Below the pieces are notes generated by a model. The model was not told the DNA's origin. It made no database searches and saw nothing but the letters and a program-made list of their open reading frames with translations. The position numbers were made by a program, and so were the translations under genes. This document shows positions 1-7,100 of a stretch of 12,225 nt of DNA, piece by piece. The DNA comes from an uncultured Prevotella sp. GTDB taxonomy: Bacteria > Bacteroidota > Bacteroidia > Bacteroidales > Bacteroidaceae. The DNA lies in NCBI GenBank assembly GCA_900553155.1, contig USCM01000036.1, forward strand, positions 1-12,225. Direction: 5' to 3'. The stretch's first letter is position 1, and every line of letters starts with the position of its first letter.

Positions 1-459
1 GACAATGGCAGCTATCGCTATGGTGGCTATATGCACCAAATGGGTCAATTAGTTCTTGGCTACTACGAGGAAGAAAAGTTTGACGACCATGGCAATAGCA
101 CCCTCCATGAAAATTGGGCAACACCCGAAGAGGACCTTGCGGCAGACGCCAATACTAATGAGGGTTATGTACTTGAAGATGGTGTTAAGCACGATTACAA
201 GTACGAAGGTCCTCACGGAGAGATGACAGAAGACATTGAGTCGGACTATGACACAGACGAAAGCGCATACCTGCCAAATATGAAGGTAAACTACGACTCA
301 TTCGTTGACGCTGCTGCTACAACAGCCATCAAGGGTGTCAAGAACAATGCCTACGAACCTGCAACATTCTACAACCTCCAGGGTATGAAGGTTAATGGCA
401 ATGCCAAGGGTCTCTATATCATGAAGCAGGGCAGCAAGACTGTAAAGATAATGAAATAA
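1..459 (+). CDS. C-terminal part of an acidic, probably secreted protein with a Bacteroidales sorting-like tail (5' end outside window)
   Basis: The reading frame is open from base 1, so the methionine at base 31 is probably internal and the gene begins upstream of the window. About 152 residues are visible. The first two thirds are strongly acidic and rich in Asp, Glu, Tyr and Gly (stretches such as YYEEEKFDDHG and DIESDYDTDES), with no motif I recognise. The last 35 residues contain FYNLQGMKV, then GLYIMKQG, and end in KTVKIMK. This matches the general pattern of C-terminal tails on secreted Prevotella and Bacteroidales proteins, related to type IX secretion tails: YNLxGxxV, then GxYI, then a basic end. 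I infer that the protein is exported, possibly to the surface. The catalytic or binding domain lies outside the window, so no function is assigned. The frame stops at TAA 457-459, and a bidirectional terminator follows. Confidence 0.8.
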   Translation, partial: DNGSYRYGGYMHQMGQLVLGYYEEEKFDDHGNSTLHENWATPEEDLAADANTNEGYVLEDGVKHDYKYEGPHGEMTEDIESDYDTDESAYLPNMKVNYDSFVDAAATTAIKGVKNNAYEPATFYNLQGMKVNGNAKGLYIMKQGSKTVKIMK

Positions 460-480
460 GGACAGCAACCTACAAAACGC

Positions 481-513
481 AAAAAAGGCTCTTCTAAAAG
501 AAGAGCCTTTTTT
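481..513. terminator. Bidirectional intrinsic terminator
   Basis: A perfect 15-bp stem (481-495 with 499-513) closes a 3-base loop. The core is GGCTCTTCT/AGAAGAGCC, flanked by six A on the left and six T on the right, so it can end transcription from both sides. On the plus strand it lies 21 bases after the stop of the first gene. On the minus strand it ends the tRNA-Pro unit. Confidence 0.9.
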
Positions 514-518
514 GTTTG

Positions 519-592
519 TCGGGGCGACAGGATTCGAACCTGCGACCACCTGGTCCCAAACCAGGCGCGCTACCGGACTGCGCTACACCCCG
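519..592 (-). tRNA. tRNA-Pro (anticodon UGG), copy 2 in transcription order
   Basis: Read on the minus strand this is a complete 74-base cloverleaf. The acceptor stem is CGGGGTG/CGCCCCG with one T-G pair, followed by discriminator A at 519. The D stem is GCGC/GCGC. The anticodon stem CCTGG/CCAGG encloses loop TTTGGGA, giving anticodon TGG (UGG, proline). The T arm is GCAGG-TTCGAAT-CCTGT. The 3' CCA is not encoded: CAA follows the discriminator. It lies downstream of an identical copy and directly before the terminator at 481-513. Confidence 0.97.
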
Positions 593-671
593 TTGGAGGA
601 TTTCATCATTACTTGTCTCTACCAACTGACATTAAAGACAGAACTTACAGAGACTTTTACATCGAAAGAGG

Positions 672-745
672 TCGGGGCGACAGGATTCGAACCTGCGACC
701 ACCTGGTCCCAAACCAGGCGCGCTACCGGACTGCGCTACACCCCG
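672..745 (-). tRNA. tRNA-Pro (anticodon UGG), copy 1 in transcription order
   Basis: This is identical over the whole 74 bases to the copy at 519-592, with the same arms and anticodon TGG. It is the promoter-proximal copy. The two share a 77-bp direct repeat (518-594 and 671-747) at a spacing of 153 bp. The spacer between them (593-671) has no gene and only a weak 6-bp inverted repeat (GTCTCT 615-620 with AGAGAC 649-654), perhaps relevant to processing. They are probably made as one dicistronic precursor. Confidence 0.97.
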
Positions 746-762
746 TTTTTCGATTGCGAGTG

Positions 763-793
763 CAAAGGTACAAATAATAATCGTAACCACCAA
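763..793 (-). promoter_or_regulatory. Bacteroidetes-type promoter for the tRNA-Pro pair
   Basis: On the minus strand TACCTTTG (763-770) matches the Bacteroidetes -7 consensus TAnnTTTG exactly. A TTG (791-793) sits 20 bases further upstream, as expected for the -33 element. The -7 box is 17 bases from the first tRNA base, so the precursor would have a short leader. Confidence 0.75.
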
Positions 794-825
794 GCGTTTC
801 GCTAAGAAATTAGCAAAAATTTTTT

Positions 826-872
826 AAAAAGATGGGCATTAACAACTAATATGCAAGTTGTTAATGCCCATC
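826..872 (-). terminator. Intrinsic terminator of the serine palmitoyltransferase gene
   Basis: A perfect 17-bp stem (831-847 with 856-872; GATGGGCATTAACAACT and its complement) has an 8-base loop. On the minus strand it is followed by TTTTT (826-830) and further A/T-rich sequence, the layout of a factor-independent terminator. On the plus strand no T run follows, so it works for the minus-strand gene ending at 929. Confidence 0.9.
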
Positions 873-874
873 CG

Positions 875-913
875 TACATTATATAATGTATTTTGTTGTT
901 ACTAATACATTAT
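875..913. repeat. A/T-rich palindrome and competing hairpin in the spt 3' untranslated region
   Basis: Bases 875-890 (TACATTATATAATGTA) form a perfect 16-bp palindrome. Its right half, ATAATGTATT (883-892), can instead pair with AATACATTAT (904-913) over 10 bp with an 11-base loop. Both lie between the spt stop codon and its terminator. The role is unknown; it could be no more than A/T-rich chance structure. Confidence 0.5.
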
Positions 914-928
914 TTTATCACGTCCTTA

Positions 929-2119
929 TTAGTCCTTGATGATATCAAGCTCCTTGAACACGCGCTTCAAGATCTGAACACCACGCTCTACCTGCTCCTC
1001 TGTATGGGTAGCCATAAGGGCGAAACGTACGAGAGTGTCCTGTGGTGCGCAAGCTGGCGGAATAACAGGGTTGATAAACACGCCATACTCGAAAGCCTTA
1101 GCAGTAGCAAGGAATGTCTTGTCTACATCGTGTACGTAAAGCGGGATAATCGGGCTCTGTGTCTCGCCAATCTCGAATCCCTCCTCCTTAAAGCGACGCA
1201 ACGCATAGTTGGTAACCTTCCAGAGCTTCTCAATGCGCTCAGGCTCCTTCTTGATAATGTGCAATGCCTCAAGAGCGGCAGCTGTAGCAGCCGGAGTGTT
1301 TGACGCACTGAAGATGTATGTACGGCATGTATGACGCAGATAGTTGATAGTATCCTTGTCGCCAGCGATAAAGCCACCGATACTTGCCATTGACTTTGAG
1401 AATGTACCCATAATAAGGTCAATCTCGTCGGTCAGTCCGAAGTAGTCGCATACACCGCGGCCTTGCTTGCCGAACACGCCAAGACCATGAGCCTCATCCA
1501 CCATAATAGAGCAGTTGTACTTATGCTTAAGCTCTACAATCTTAGGCAGATTAGCCAAGTCGCCCTCCATAGAGAACACACCGTCTACAACGATAAGCTT
1601 GACAGCCTCGTGTGGCAGATTCTTGAGCACACGCTCAAGATCGTCCATATCGTTGTGCTTATAGTGCAGCTGTGTGGCAAACGACAGACGGCGTCCGTCT
1701 ACGATGCTCGCATGGTCGCGGTCGTCGCAGATAATATAGTCGCCACGTCCTACCACTACCGCAAGAACGCCCGAGTTTACAAAGAAACCTGTAGAGAAGC
1801 ACAATGTCTCGTCCTTACCGATGTATTCGGCAAGTTCCTTCTCGAGCTGCACGTGCAAGTCGAGAGTACCATTGAGGAAACGGCTACCGGCACAGCCCGA
1901 ACCATACTTGTCCAAAGCCGCCTTTGCAGCGTCAATAATACGCTGGTCGCCAGTAAGACCAGTATAAGCATTTGAGCCAAACATGAGAACCTTATGTCCT
2001 CCCATTTCCACTTCTGTGCCCTGCTTGCTCGTTATCTCACGAAAATAGGGGTACACGCCCTCTGCCATGTACTTCTGTGGAAGACGATAGCTCTTGTATT
2101 TTTCCTGTAATTGTCCCAT
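929..2119 (-). CDS. spt: Serine palmitoyltransferase (alpha-oxoamine synthase family, PLP enzyme)
   Basis: The 396-residue product is a fold-type I PLP enzyme of the alpha-oxoamine synthase family (AONS, KBL, ALAS, SPT). PLP-site residues are visible: His136 in DHASI (ring stacking), Asp208 and His211 in VDEAHG, and the Schiff-base lysine Lys242 in GTFSKSMASIGG. The GCAGSRFLNGTLDLHVQLE region (residues 75-93) and the N-terminal GVYPYFREI closely resemble the Bacteroides serine palmitoyltransferase as I remember it. That enzyme condenses L-serine with palmitoyl-CoA (or a related acyl thioester) to 3-ketosphinganine, the first step of sphingolipid synthesis, in the cytosol or at the inner membrane face. 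A glycine C-acetyltransferase or 8-amino-7-oxononanoate synthase role is the alternative; the absence of tdh or bio genes nearby and the divergent lipid kinase favour SPT. The ATG at 2119 follows an A/T-rich leader without Shine-Dalgarno, usual in this phylum. The gene has its own promoter and terminator. Confidence 0.85.
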   Translation of the reverse strand: MGQLQEKYKSYRLPQKYMAEGVYPYFREITSKQGTEVEMGGHKVLMFGSNAYTGLTGDQRIIDAAKAALDKYGSGCAGSRFLNGTLDLHVQLEKELAEYIGKDETLCFSTGFFVNSGVLAVVVGRGDYIICDDRDHASIVDGRRLSFATQLHYKHNDMDDLERVLKNLPHEAVKLIVVDGVFSMEGDLANLPKIVELKHKYNCSIMVDEAHGLGVFGKQGRGVCDYFGLTDEIDLIMGTFSKSMASIGGFIAGDKDTINYLRHTCRTYIFSASNTPAATAAALEALHIIKKEPERIEKLWKVTNYALRRFKEEGFEIGETQSPIIPLYVHDVDKTFLATAKAFEYGVFINPVIPPACAPQDTLVRFALMATHTEEQVERGVQILKRVFKELDIIKD

Positions 2120-2124
2120 TTTAA

Positions 2125-2142
2125 TTTGATATAGGTATCAAA
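2125..2142. promoter_or_regulatory. 18-bp palindrome just upstream of the spt start codon
   Basis: Perfect 7-bp arms (TTTGATA and TATCAAA) flank a 4-base centre. The element lies in the inferred 5' leader of spt, ending 5 bases before the ATG. As DNA it could be an operator for a dimeric repressor. As RNA it would form a hairpin at the ribosome entry site. The perfect symmetry is seen; both roles are inference. Confidence 0.45.
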
Positions 2143-2167
2143 ACCCAATATTGTTATTTCCAATGTG

Positions 2168-2201
2168 CAAAGTTACAAATAAAAACCAATATAATGACAA
2201 A
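2168..2201 (-). promoter_or_regulatory. Promoter of spt
   Basis: On the minus strand TAACTTTG (2168-2175) is an exact -7 match. A TTTG (2198-2201) lies 22 bases upstream as a -33 candidate, slightly wider than ideal. It places transcription start roughly 40 bases before the ATG, so the palindrome at 2125-2142 would be transcribed. Confidence 0.65.
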
Positions 2202-2269
2202 AAAACAAAGAAATGTGGGCTTTTGAGTAATTTTAATCAAGAAAAAACCAAAATGAAACTTTAAATTAT

Positions 2270-2277
2270 TAACTTTG
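2270..2277 (+). promoter_or_regulatory. -7 element of the lipid kinase gene
   Basis: TAACTTTG matches TAnnTTTG exactly and lies 30 bases before the ATG at 2308. I see no convincing TTG at the -33 distance; the upstream sequence is A-rich. It probably drives the kinase and, by read-through, trmN6 and the HTCS gene. With the spt promoter it forms a divergent control region of 188 bases (2120-2307). Confidence 0.6.
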
Positions 2278-2307
2278 TATATATTTTATGTAGATTAAAC
2301 AACACGT

Positions 2308-3336
2308 ATGAAAAGAAAAGCTGTTTTCATAATCAATCTCAAATCTGGCACATCCGACAAGGCTGCCATACCAGACCTCATTGCCTCAACTCTTGACAGA
2401 GACAAGTTTGACTATGAAATTGCCATAACACAATATGCAGGACACGCCTCCGAAATTGCCGCTAAGGCTAAGGACGAGGGCGTCGACGTTGTAGTGGCTG
2501 TCGGTGGCGACGGTACTGTGAACGAGGTGGCAAGAGCCATTGTCCACTCCAACACTGCCTTAGGTATCATTCCGTGCGGTTCGGGCAACGGATTGGCACG
2601 CCACCTGCTTATACCCCTCAACGCGCGCAAGGCTATAGAGATAATCAACACTTGCGAGATACGCGACCTCGACTATGGCATCATCAACAACTACCCATTC
2701 TTCTGCACTTGCGGAATGGGCTTTGACGCCTTTGTAAGCATGAAGTTTGCCGAGGCTGGCAAGCGCGGACCCATAACCTACGTGGAGAATGTGCTGCGCG
2801 AAGGCCTCAAGTACAAGCCCGAGACATACACCATACAAGACGACAACGGTACAACACAATACAAGGCGTTCCTCATATCGTGTGCCAATGCATCGCAGTA
2901 CGGCAACAATGCCTACATAGCACCGCAGGCCTCGATGAGCGACGGGCTGATGGACGTCATCATCATGGAACCCTTCGACCTCTTGCAGGCTCCGCAGATA
3001 AGCATCGAGATGTTCAACAAGACTCTCGACAAGAACTCGAAGATTAAGTCGTTCCGTTGCCAGAAGTTGCACATCCACCGCGACACACCGGGTGTTATCC
3101 ACTATGATGGCGACCCAGTAATGACCGGCGATGACATCTTCGTTGAGCTTAAGCCTAAGGGCATAAAGATAGTTGTCAACCCGTTTGCCGACCGCAGCGA
3201 GCGACAGCCTAACGCTTTGCAGAATGCGGCAGCCGAGCTATTCAACGAGATACACGACATTAGGGAGGAAATAAGCCAGAGCACTCGCAAGTTTCAGGCT
3301 TGGAGCAAGGCTATACAAAAGAAGCTGAATCTCTAA
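2308..3336 (+). CDS. Diacylglycerol kinase catalytic-domain lipid kinase (YegS/DgkB/sphingosine kinase superfamily)
   Basis: The 342-residue protein carries the superfamily signatures: the phosphate-contacting N-terminus (FIINLKSG, 7-14), the nucleotide motif VGGDGTVNEV (65-74), and PCGSGNGLAR (89-98). These are followed by SDGLMDV (211-217) and HYDGDPV (265-271), which corresponds to the usual DGE strand but has Asp in place of Glu. Enzymes of this type phosphorylate a lipid hydroxyl (diacylglycerol, or a sphingoid base in the eukaryotic branch) with ATP at the inner membrane face. Residues from about 300 to 342 form a C-terminal extension rich in Glu, Gln and Lys that looks like an amphipathic helix, beyond the roughly 300 residues of many relatives. 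The gene is divergent from spt, so a sphingolipid-linked substrate is plausible but unproven; general phospholipid turnover is the main alternative. It is probably the first gene of an operon with trmN6 (48 bases downstream). Confidence 0.85.
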   Translation: MKRKAVFIINLKSGTSDKAAIPDLIASTLDRDKFDYEIAITQYAGHASEIAAKAKDEGVDVVVAVGGDGTVNEVARAIVHSNTALGIIPCGSGNGLARHLLIPLNARKAIEIINTCEIRDLDYGIINNYPFFCTCGMGFDAFVSMKFAEAGKRGPITYVENVLREGLKYKPETYTIQDDNGTTQYKAFLISCANASQYGNNAYIAPQASMSDGLMDVIIMEPFDLLQAPQISIEMFNKTLDKNSKIKSFRCQKLHIHRDTPGVIHYDGDPVMTGDDIFVELKPKGIKIVVNPFADRSERQPNALQNAAAELFNEIHDIREEISQSTRKFQAWSKAIQKKLNL

Positions 3337-3340
3337 CCAC

Positions 3341-3375
3341 ATAGGTGATATACACAGTGGAGGTTCTACACCTAT
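3341..3375 (+). repeat. Short inverted repeat between the lipid kinase and trmN6
   Basis: ATAGGTG (3341-3347) and CACCTAT (3369-3375) can pair across 21 bases in the 48-base gap. A smaller alternative, AGGT (3361-3364) with ACCT (3370-3373), competes. It ends 9 bases before the trmN6 ATG. No T run follows, so it is not an ordinary terminator. It might tune expression between the genes, or be chance. Confidence 0.3.
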
Positions 3376-3384
3376 TTATATTAT

Positions 3385-4092
3385 ATGTCTAACAACTCTT
3401 TCACATTCCGTCAATTCACGATACACCAGGACCGGTGCGCTATGAAGGTAGGCACCGACGGAGTGCTGCTCGGGGCATGGGCTCCGGGCGGAAAGCACAT
3501 TCTCGACATTGGCACCGGCACCGGGCTCGTGGCTATAATGCTTGCGCAGCGCTTTGGCGATGCGCAGGTTACGGCTGTGGAGATAGACCATGATGCCGCT
3601 TTGCAAGCTGCCGACAACATCAGCAGTTCGCCATTTGCACAGCGTATAAGCGTTGTTGAGACATGTATACAAAACTTTAAAGGTGCCGACACACAGACAT
3701 TCGACTGCATTGTGTCCAATCCGCCTTTCTTTACAGATAGTCTTAAGAACCCCGACTCGCAGCGCGCCACCGCCCGACACGCTGACACCCTACCCTATCG
3801 CGACCTCTTCGCCGCCGTCAAAAGATTACTTGCCGACGATGGAGAGTTCAGCGCTATCATACCATCCGACTGCCTGTCTGCCTTCATAGCCGAAGCCTAC
3901 CTTGCGCACCTCGTACCCGTAAGGCGCCTTGCCATACGCACTACACCACGCAAGCAGCCCAAACGCCACCTCGTGTCGTTCGGTCACGCATCTTCGGCAA
4001 AAACCGCAACCAACGAAGAACGGTGTCTGATGAACCCCGACGGCTCACGCTCTGAATGGTACAACACCCTGACATCCGAGTTCTATCTATAA
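3385..4092 (+). CDS. trmN6: tRNA1(Val) (adenine-37-N6)-methyltransferase, TrmN6/YfiC family
   Basis: The 235-residue product is a class I SAM-dependent methyltransferase. It has the family-typical start (FTFRQFTIHQDRCAMKVGTDG, with KVGTDGVLLGAW at 21-32), the SAM loop DIGTGTG (41-47), an acidic ribose-binding residue Glu66 in VEID, and the catalytic NPPFF motif (112-116) of N6-adenine methyltransferases. YfiC in E. coli methylates A37 of tRNA1(Val); the length agrees with that family. By homology this enzyme acts on the base next to a tRNA anticodon, though the exact tRNA in Bacteroidetes is inferred. The start at 3385 is chosen because the conserved N-terminal block begins almost at once. 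The next gene starts 26 bases after the stop, suggesting co-transcription. Confidence 0.88.
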   Translation: MSNNSFTFRQFTIHQDRCAMKVGTDGVLLGAWAPGGKHILDIGTGTGLVAIMLAQRFGDAQVTAVEIDHDAALQAADNISSSPFAQRISVVETCIQNFKGADTQTFDCIVSNPPFFTDSLKNPDSQRATARHADTLPYRDLFAAVKRLLADDGEFSAIIPSDCLSAFIAEAYLAHLVPVRRLAIRTTPRKQPKRHLVSFGHASSAKTATNEERCLMNPDGSRSEWYNTLTSEFYL

Positions 4093-4118
4093 ACCGCAAC
4101 TAAAAGGACTACACGACC

Positions 4119-7100
4119 ATGATAAGAAAAGCCATAACACTGATTTGCCTTTTGGTATCGCTCTGTGCCAAAGCGCAGAACACATACTTCAACCATCTCA
4201 CACCTGCCGACGGATTGTCGCAGATATCTGTCAACAGCATATACGCCGACAGCGACGGTGTGCTGTGGATAGCCACACGCGTCGGACTCGACAGCTACAA
4301 CGGCAATTCTATCCATGTATACAGCTACCAGCCGGGCAATCCGCGCTCGCTGTTCTGCAACAACATTCGCCACATAACGGGCGACGGCAAGCGCATGCTT
4401 TACCTCGTATGCTCGGAGGGTGTGGTACAGTTTGACATACGTACGCAGGTGTTCACCACGCTGCATCATGGCAGCAACGAGGCTATATGCTATAAGGATG
4501 TGTTGTATATGAGTACGCACAACGTGGTACAGCGCTTCGACACCAACTGCAAGAAGAGCACCGTGCTTACACGCCTGCCCAAGGGCGAAGTGATTGAGTC
4601 GATGACTTGCGACAGCCGCAACCGCCTGTGGATAGGTACATACAGCGGCGGTCTTTATTGCTACGACCGCGGCAAGCTGAGCCATATCATAAAAGATGCA
4701 CACATTACCACTATATACGAGGACAGCAAGCACAACATTTGGGTAGGAAGCTGGAACCGGGGCTTCTGGACTATCGCGCCTAACGGCAAGATTGTAAATA
4801 CAATCAACGACAAGTGGCTTGTAAGCAACTTTGTGCGCACCTTCTGCGAGGACAATCGAGGCAATGTGTGGATTGGCACCTACCACGGACTGATGAGCTA
4901 CAATCCCTCAACGGGCGCTCACCGCCTTTTCACTGCCGACGGAATGTCGGGCAGCCTTACCAACTCGAGTATATGGAGCATCATTAAAGACCGCCAAGGC
5001 ACTTTGTGGATTGGCACCTACTTTGGCGGTGTAAACTACTTCAATCCCGAAAACGAGATATACACACGCTACCGTGCCATTGCCGGCTCAAATGCCGGTC
5101 TGTCGTTCCCAGTTGTGGGCAGTATGACGGAGGACAACCGTGGACGCCTGTGGATATGCACCGAAGGCGGCGGCATGAACGTGCTCGACCGACGTACCAA
5201 CAAGATAGAACGTATCAGCAGCATAAACATTGCCAACCTCAAGGCTGTACACTTCGACAACAAGCGAAACACAATGTGGGTTGGCACACACCTCGGCGGA
5301 CTCTACAGGCTCGACCTTTCTACGGGCAAGACCTATATCTACAAGCATCAGCGAGGCAACAACCGCACGTTGCCATCGGATGTGGTTAGGTCTATAACCG
5401 CATACGGCGACAAGCTCGTAATTGGCACCCAGGGCGGTGTAGCCATACTCGACCCTACCACCACCAACCAAAACAGCTTCACTCCGCTGCTCGTTGGCAA
5501 GCTCAGTGTACCCGTACCAAGCGTGTGCGTCGACAAAAAGCAGCAGCTATGGATAGCTACCGAGGGCGACGGCGTGTTCTGCGTCAACCCCAAGAACGGC
5601 AAGACCAAACAGTATCTGCACAGGCACAACACCACAACGTCCATCGTAAGCAACTATATCAACAACATATCTGCCGACCGCAACGGACGTCTGTGGTTTG
5701 CCATGGCCAACAACAGCATCTGTACATACAACGAGAACGACGACACCTTCAGCAGCTACGGCGGAGCCGAGGGTCTGTCGGGCGATGCCGTATACGCCAC
5801 AGCACCGTCTTCGCTCAACAACCGCGACATCCTGCTCATTACCAACCGCGGCTTCTCGGTGTTCGACACTAACGCCAAGCACTTCCGCAACTACGACCGC
5901 ACATCAGGCATACCACTTGAGAGCATCAACGAGAACGCTCTATATGTGGCTACCAATGGCGACATATATCTCGGCGGAATAGACGGTATGGCTAAGTTCA
6001 ACGAGCGCGACCTATACAAGAGACCGCAACCATACCACATCGGATTTGGCGAGCTTTACGTCAACGGCGAGGAGATAAAGCCTGGCGACAACAGCGGCAT
6101 ACTTGACGAGGCGCTGCGCTTTACAAAGGAGATAGTGCTGAGCCACGACGACAAGATGTTCAGCGTTGAGCCGTTCACTACCAACTTCATCCGTACCTAC
6201 GACATGCCATTGCAGTACAGAATGAAGGGGGTGGCCGACCAGTGGATACCCACACGCACCAAAGTGATATCCTTCAACGGACTTAGTGCCGGCACCTATA
6301 CGCTCGAGTTGCGCTGTCCTGGCAGCGACATCGAGCCAGTAAGCCTTCGCATCAAGATTCTGCCGCCATGGTATATGTCGTGGTGGGCATACATTATATA
6401 TATAGCCATCATTGGCGGAGCAGGCTGGTGGCTCATACGCGAGTATCGCGACCGCATACGCTTGGGCGAATCGCTAAAGTTTGAGCAGCAGCACGTCAAG
6501 GATATCGAGGAGCAGAACCAGTCGAAGCTGCGCTTCTTTACCAACGTGTCGCACGAGATACGCACGCCGCTTACCGTCATCATAGGTTTGTCGGAGTCGT
6601 TGCTCAAGTCGTCGGCATTTGCCAACGACGTACACAACAAGATTCTTGGCATCTACCGCAACAGTGCCCAGCTGCGCAACCTAATCTCCGAGCTGCTCGA
6701 CTTCCGTAAGCAGGAGCAGGGCCACACACGCATCTACGTGCATCACGACGACCTCGCCCTCTTCCTTCGCGAGACGGTTATGCTCTTCAAAGAGTATGCC
6801 ACAAGCAACGACATTGCCCTTGAGCTTAACGTGCCTACATCCATGCCGATGTGGTTTGACCGCAAGCAGATGATGAAGGTGGCAAACAACCTCATATCCA
6901 ACGCCCTCAAGCACACACCGCAGGGCGGCACCGTAAGCGTGGAGGCTCAAGCCAATGCCGACGGCATGGCTGTGCTTAAGGTTAGTGATACGGGCAGCGG
7001 CATAGCACCAGACGACCTTAAGAACATCTTTGTGCGGTTCTACCAATCGCGCAAGATAGAGTCGTTCTCGGACATTGGCACCGGCATCGGACTCGACCTT

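Noticed and set aside
512..805. Plus-strand 97-codon frame with a repeated GATGFEPATTWSQTR peptide
   Set aside because: It is the antisense translation of the two tRNA-Pro genes, a well-known spurious protein type.
929..2119. Glycine C-acetyltransferase (kbl) or 8-amino-7-oxononanoate synthase (bioF) call
   Set aside because: The same family, but the N-terminal and GCAGSRFLNGT regions look closer to Bacteroides SPT and the context lacks tdh or biotin genes. Kept as an alternative in the feature entry.
2560..3102. 180-codon minus-strand frame inside the lipid kinase gene
   Set aside because: Antisense shadow; the plus-strand frame holds the kinase motifs.
4083..4886. 267-codon minus-strand frame opposite the HTCS start
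   Set aside because: Antisense shadow of the signal peptide and first propeller blades, with no motifs of its own.
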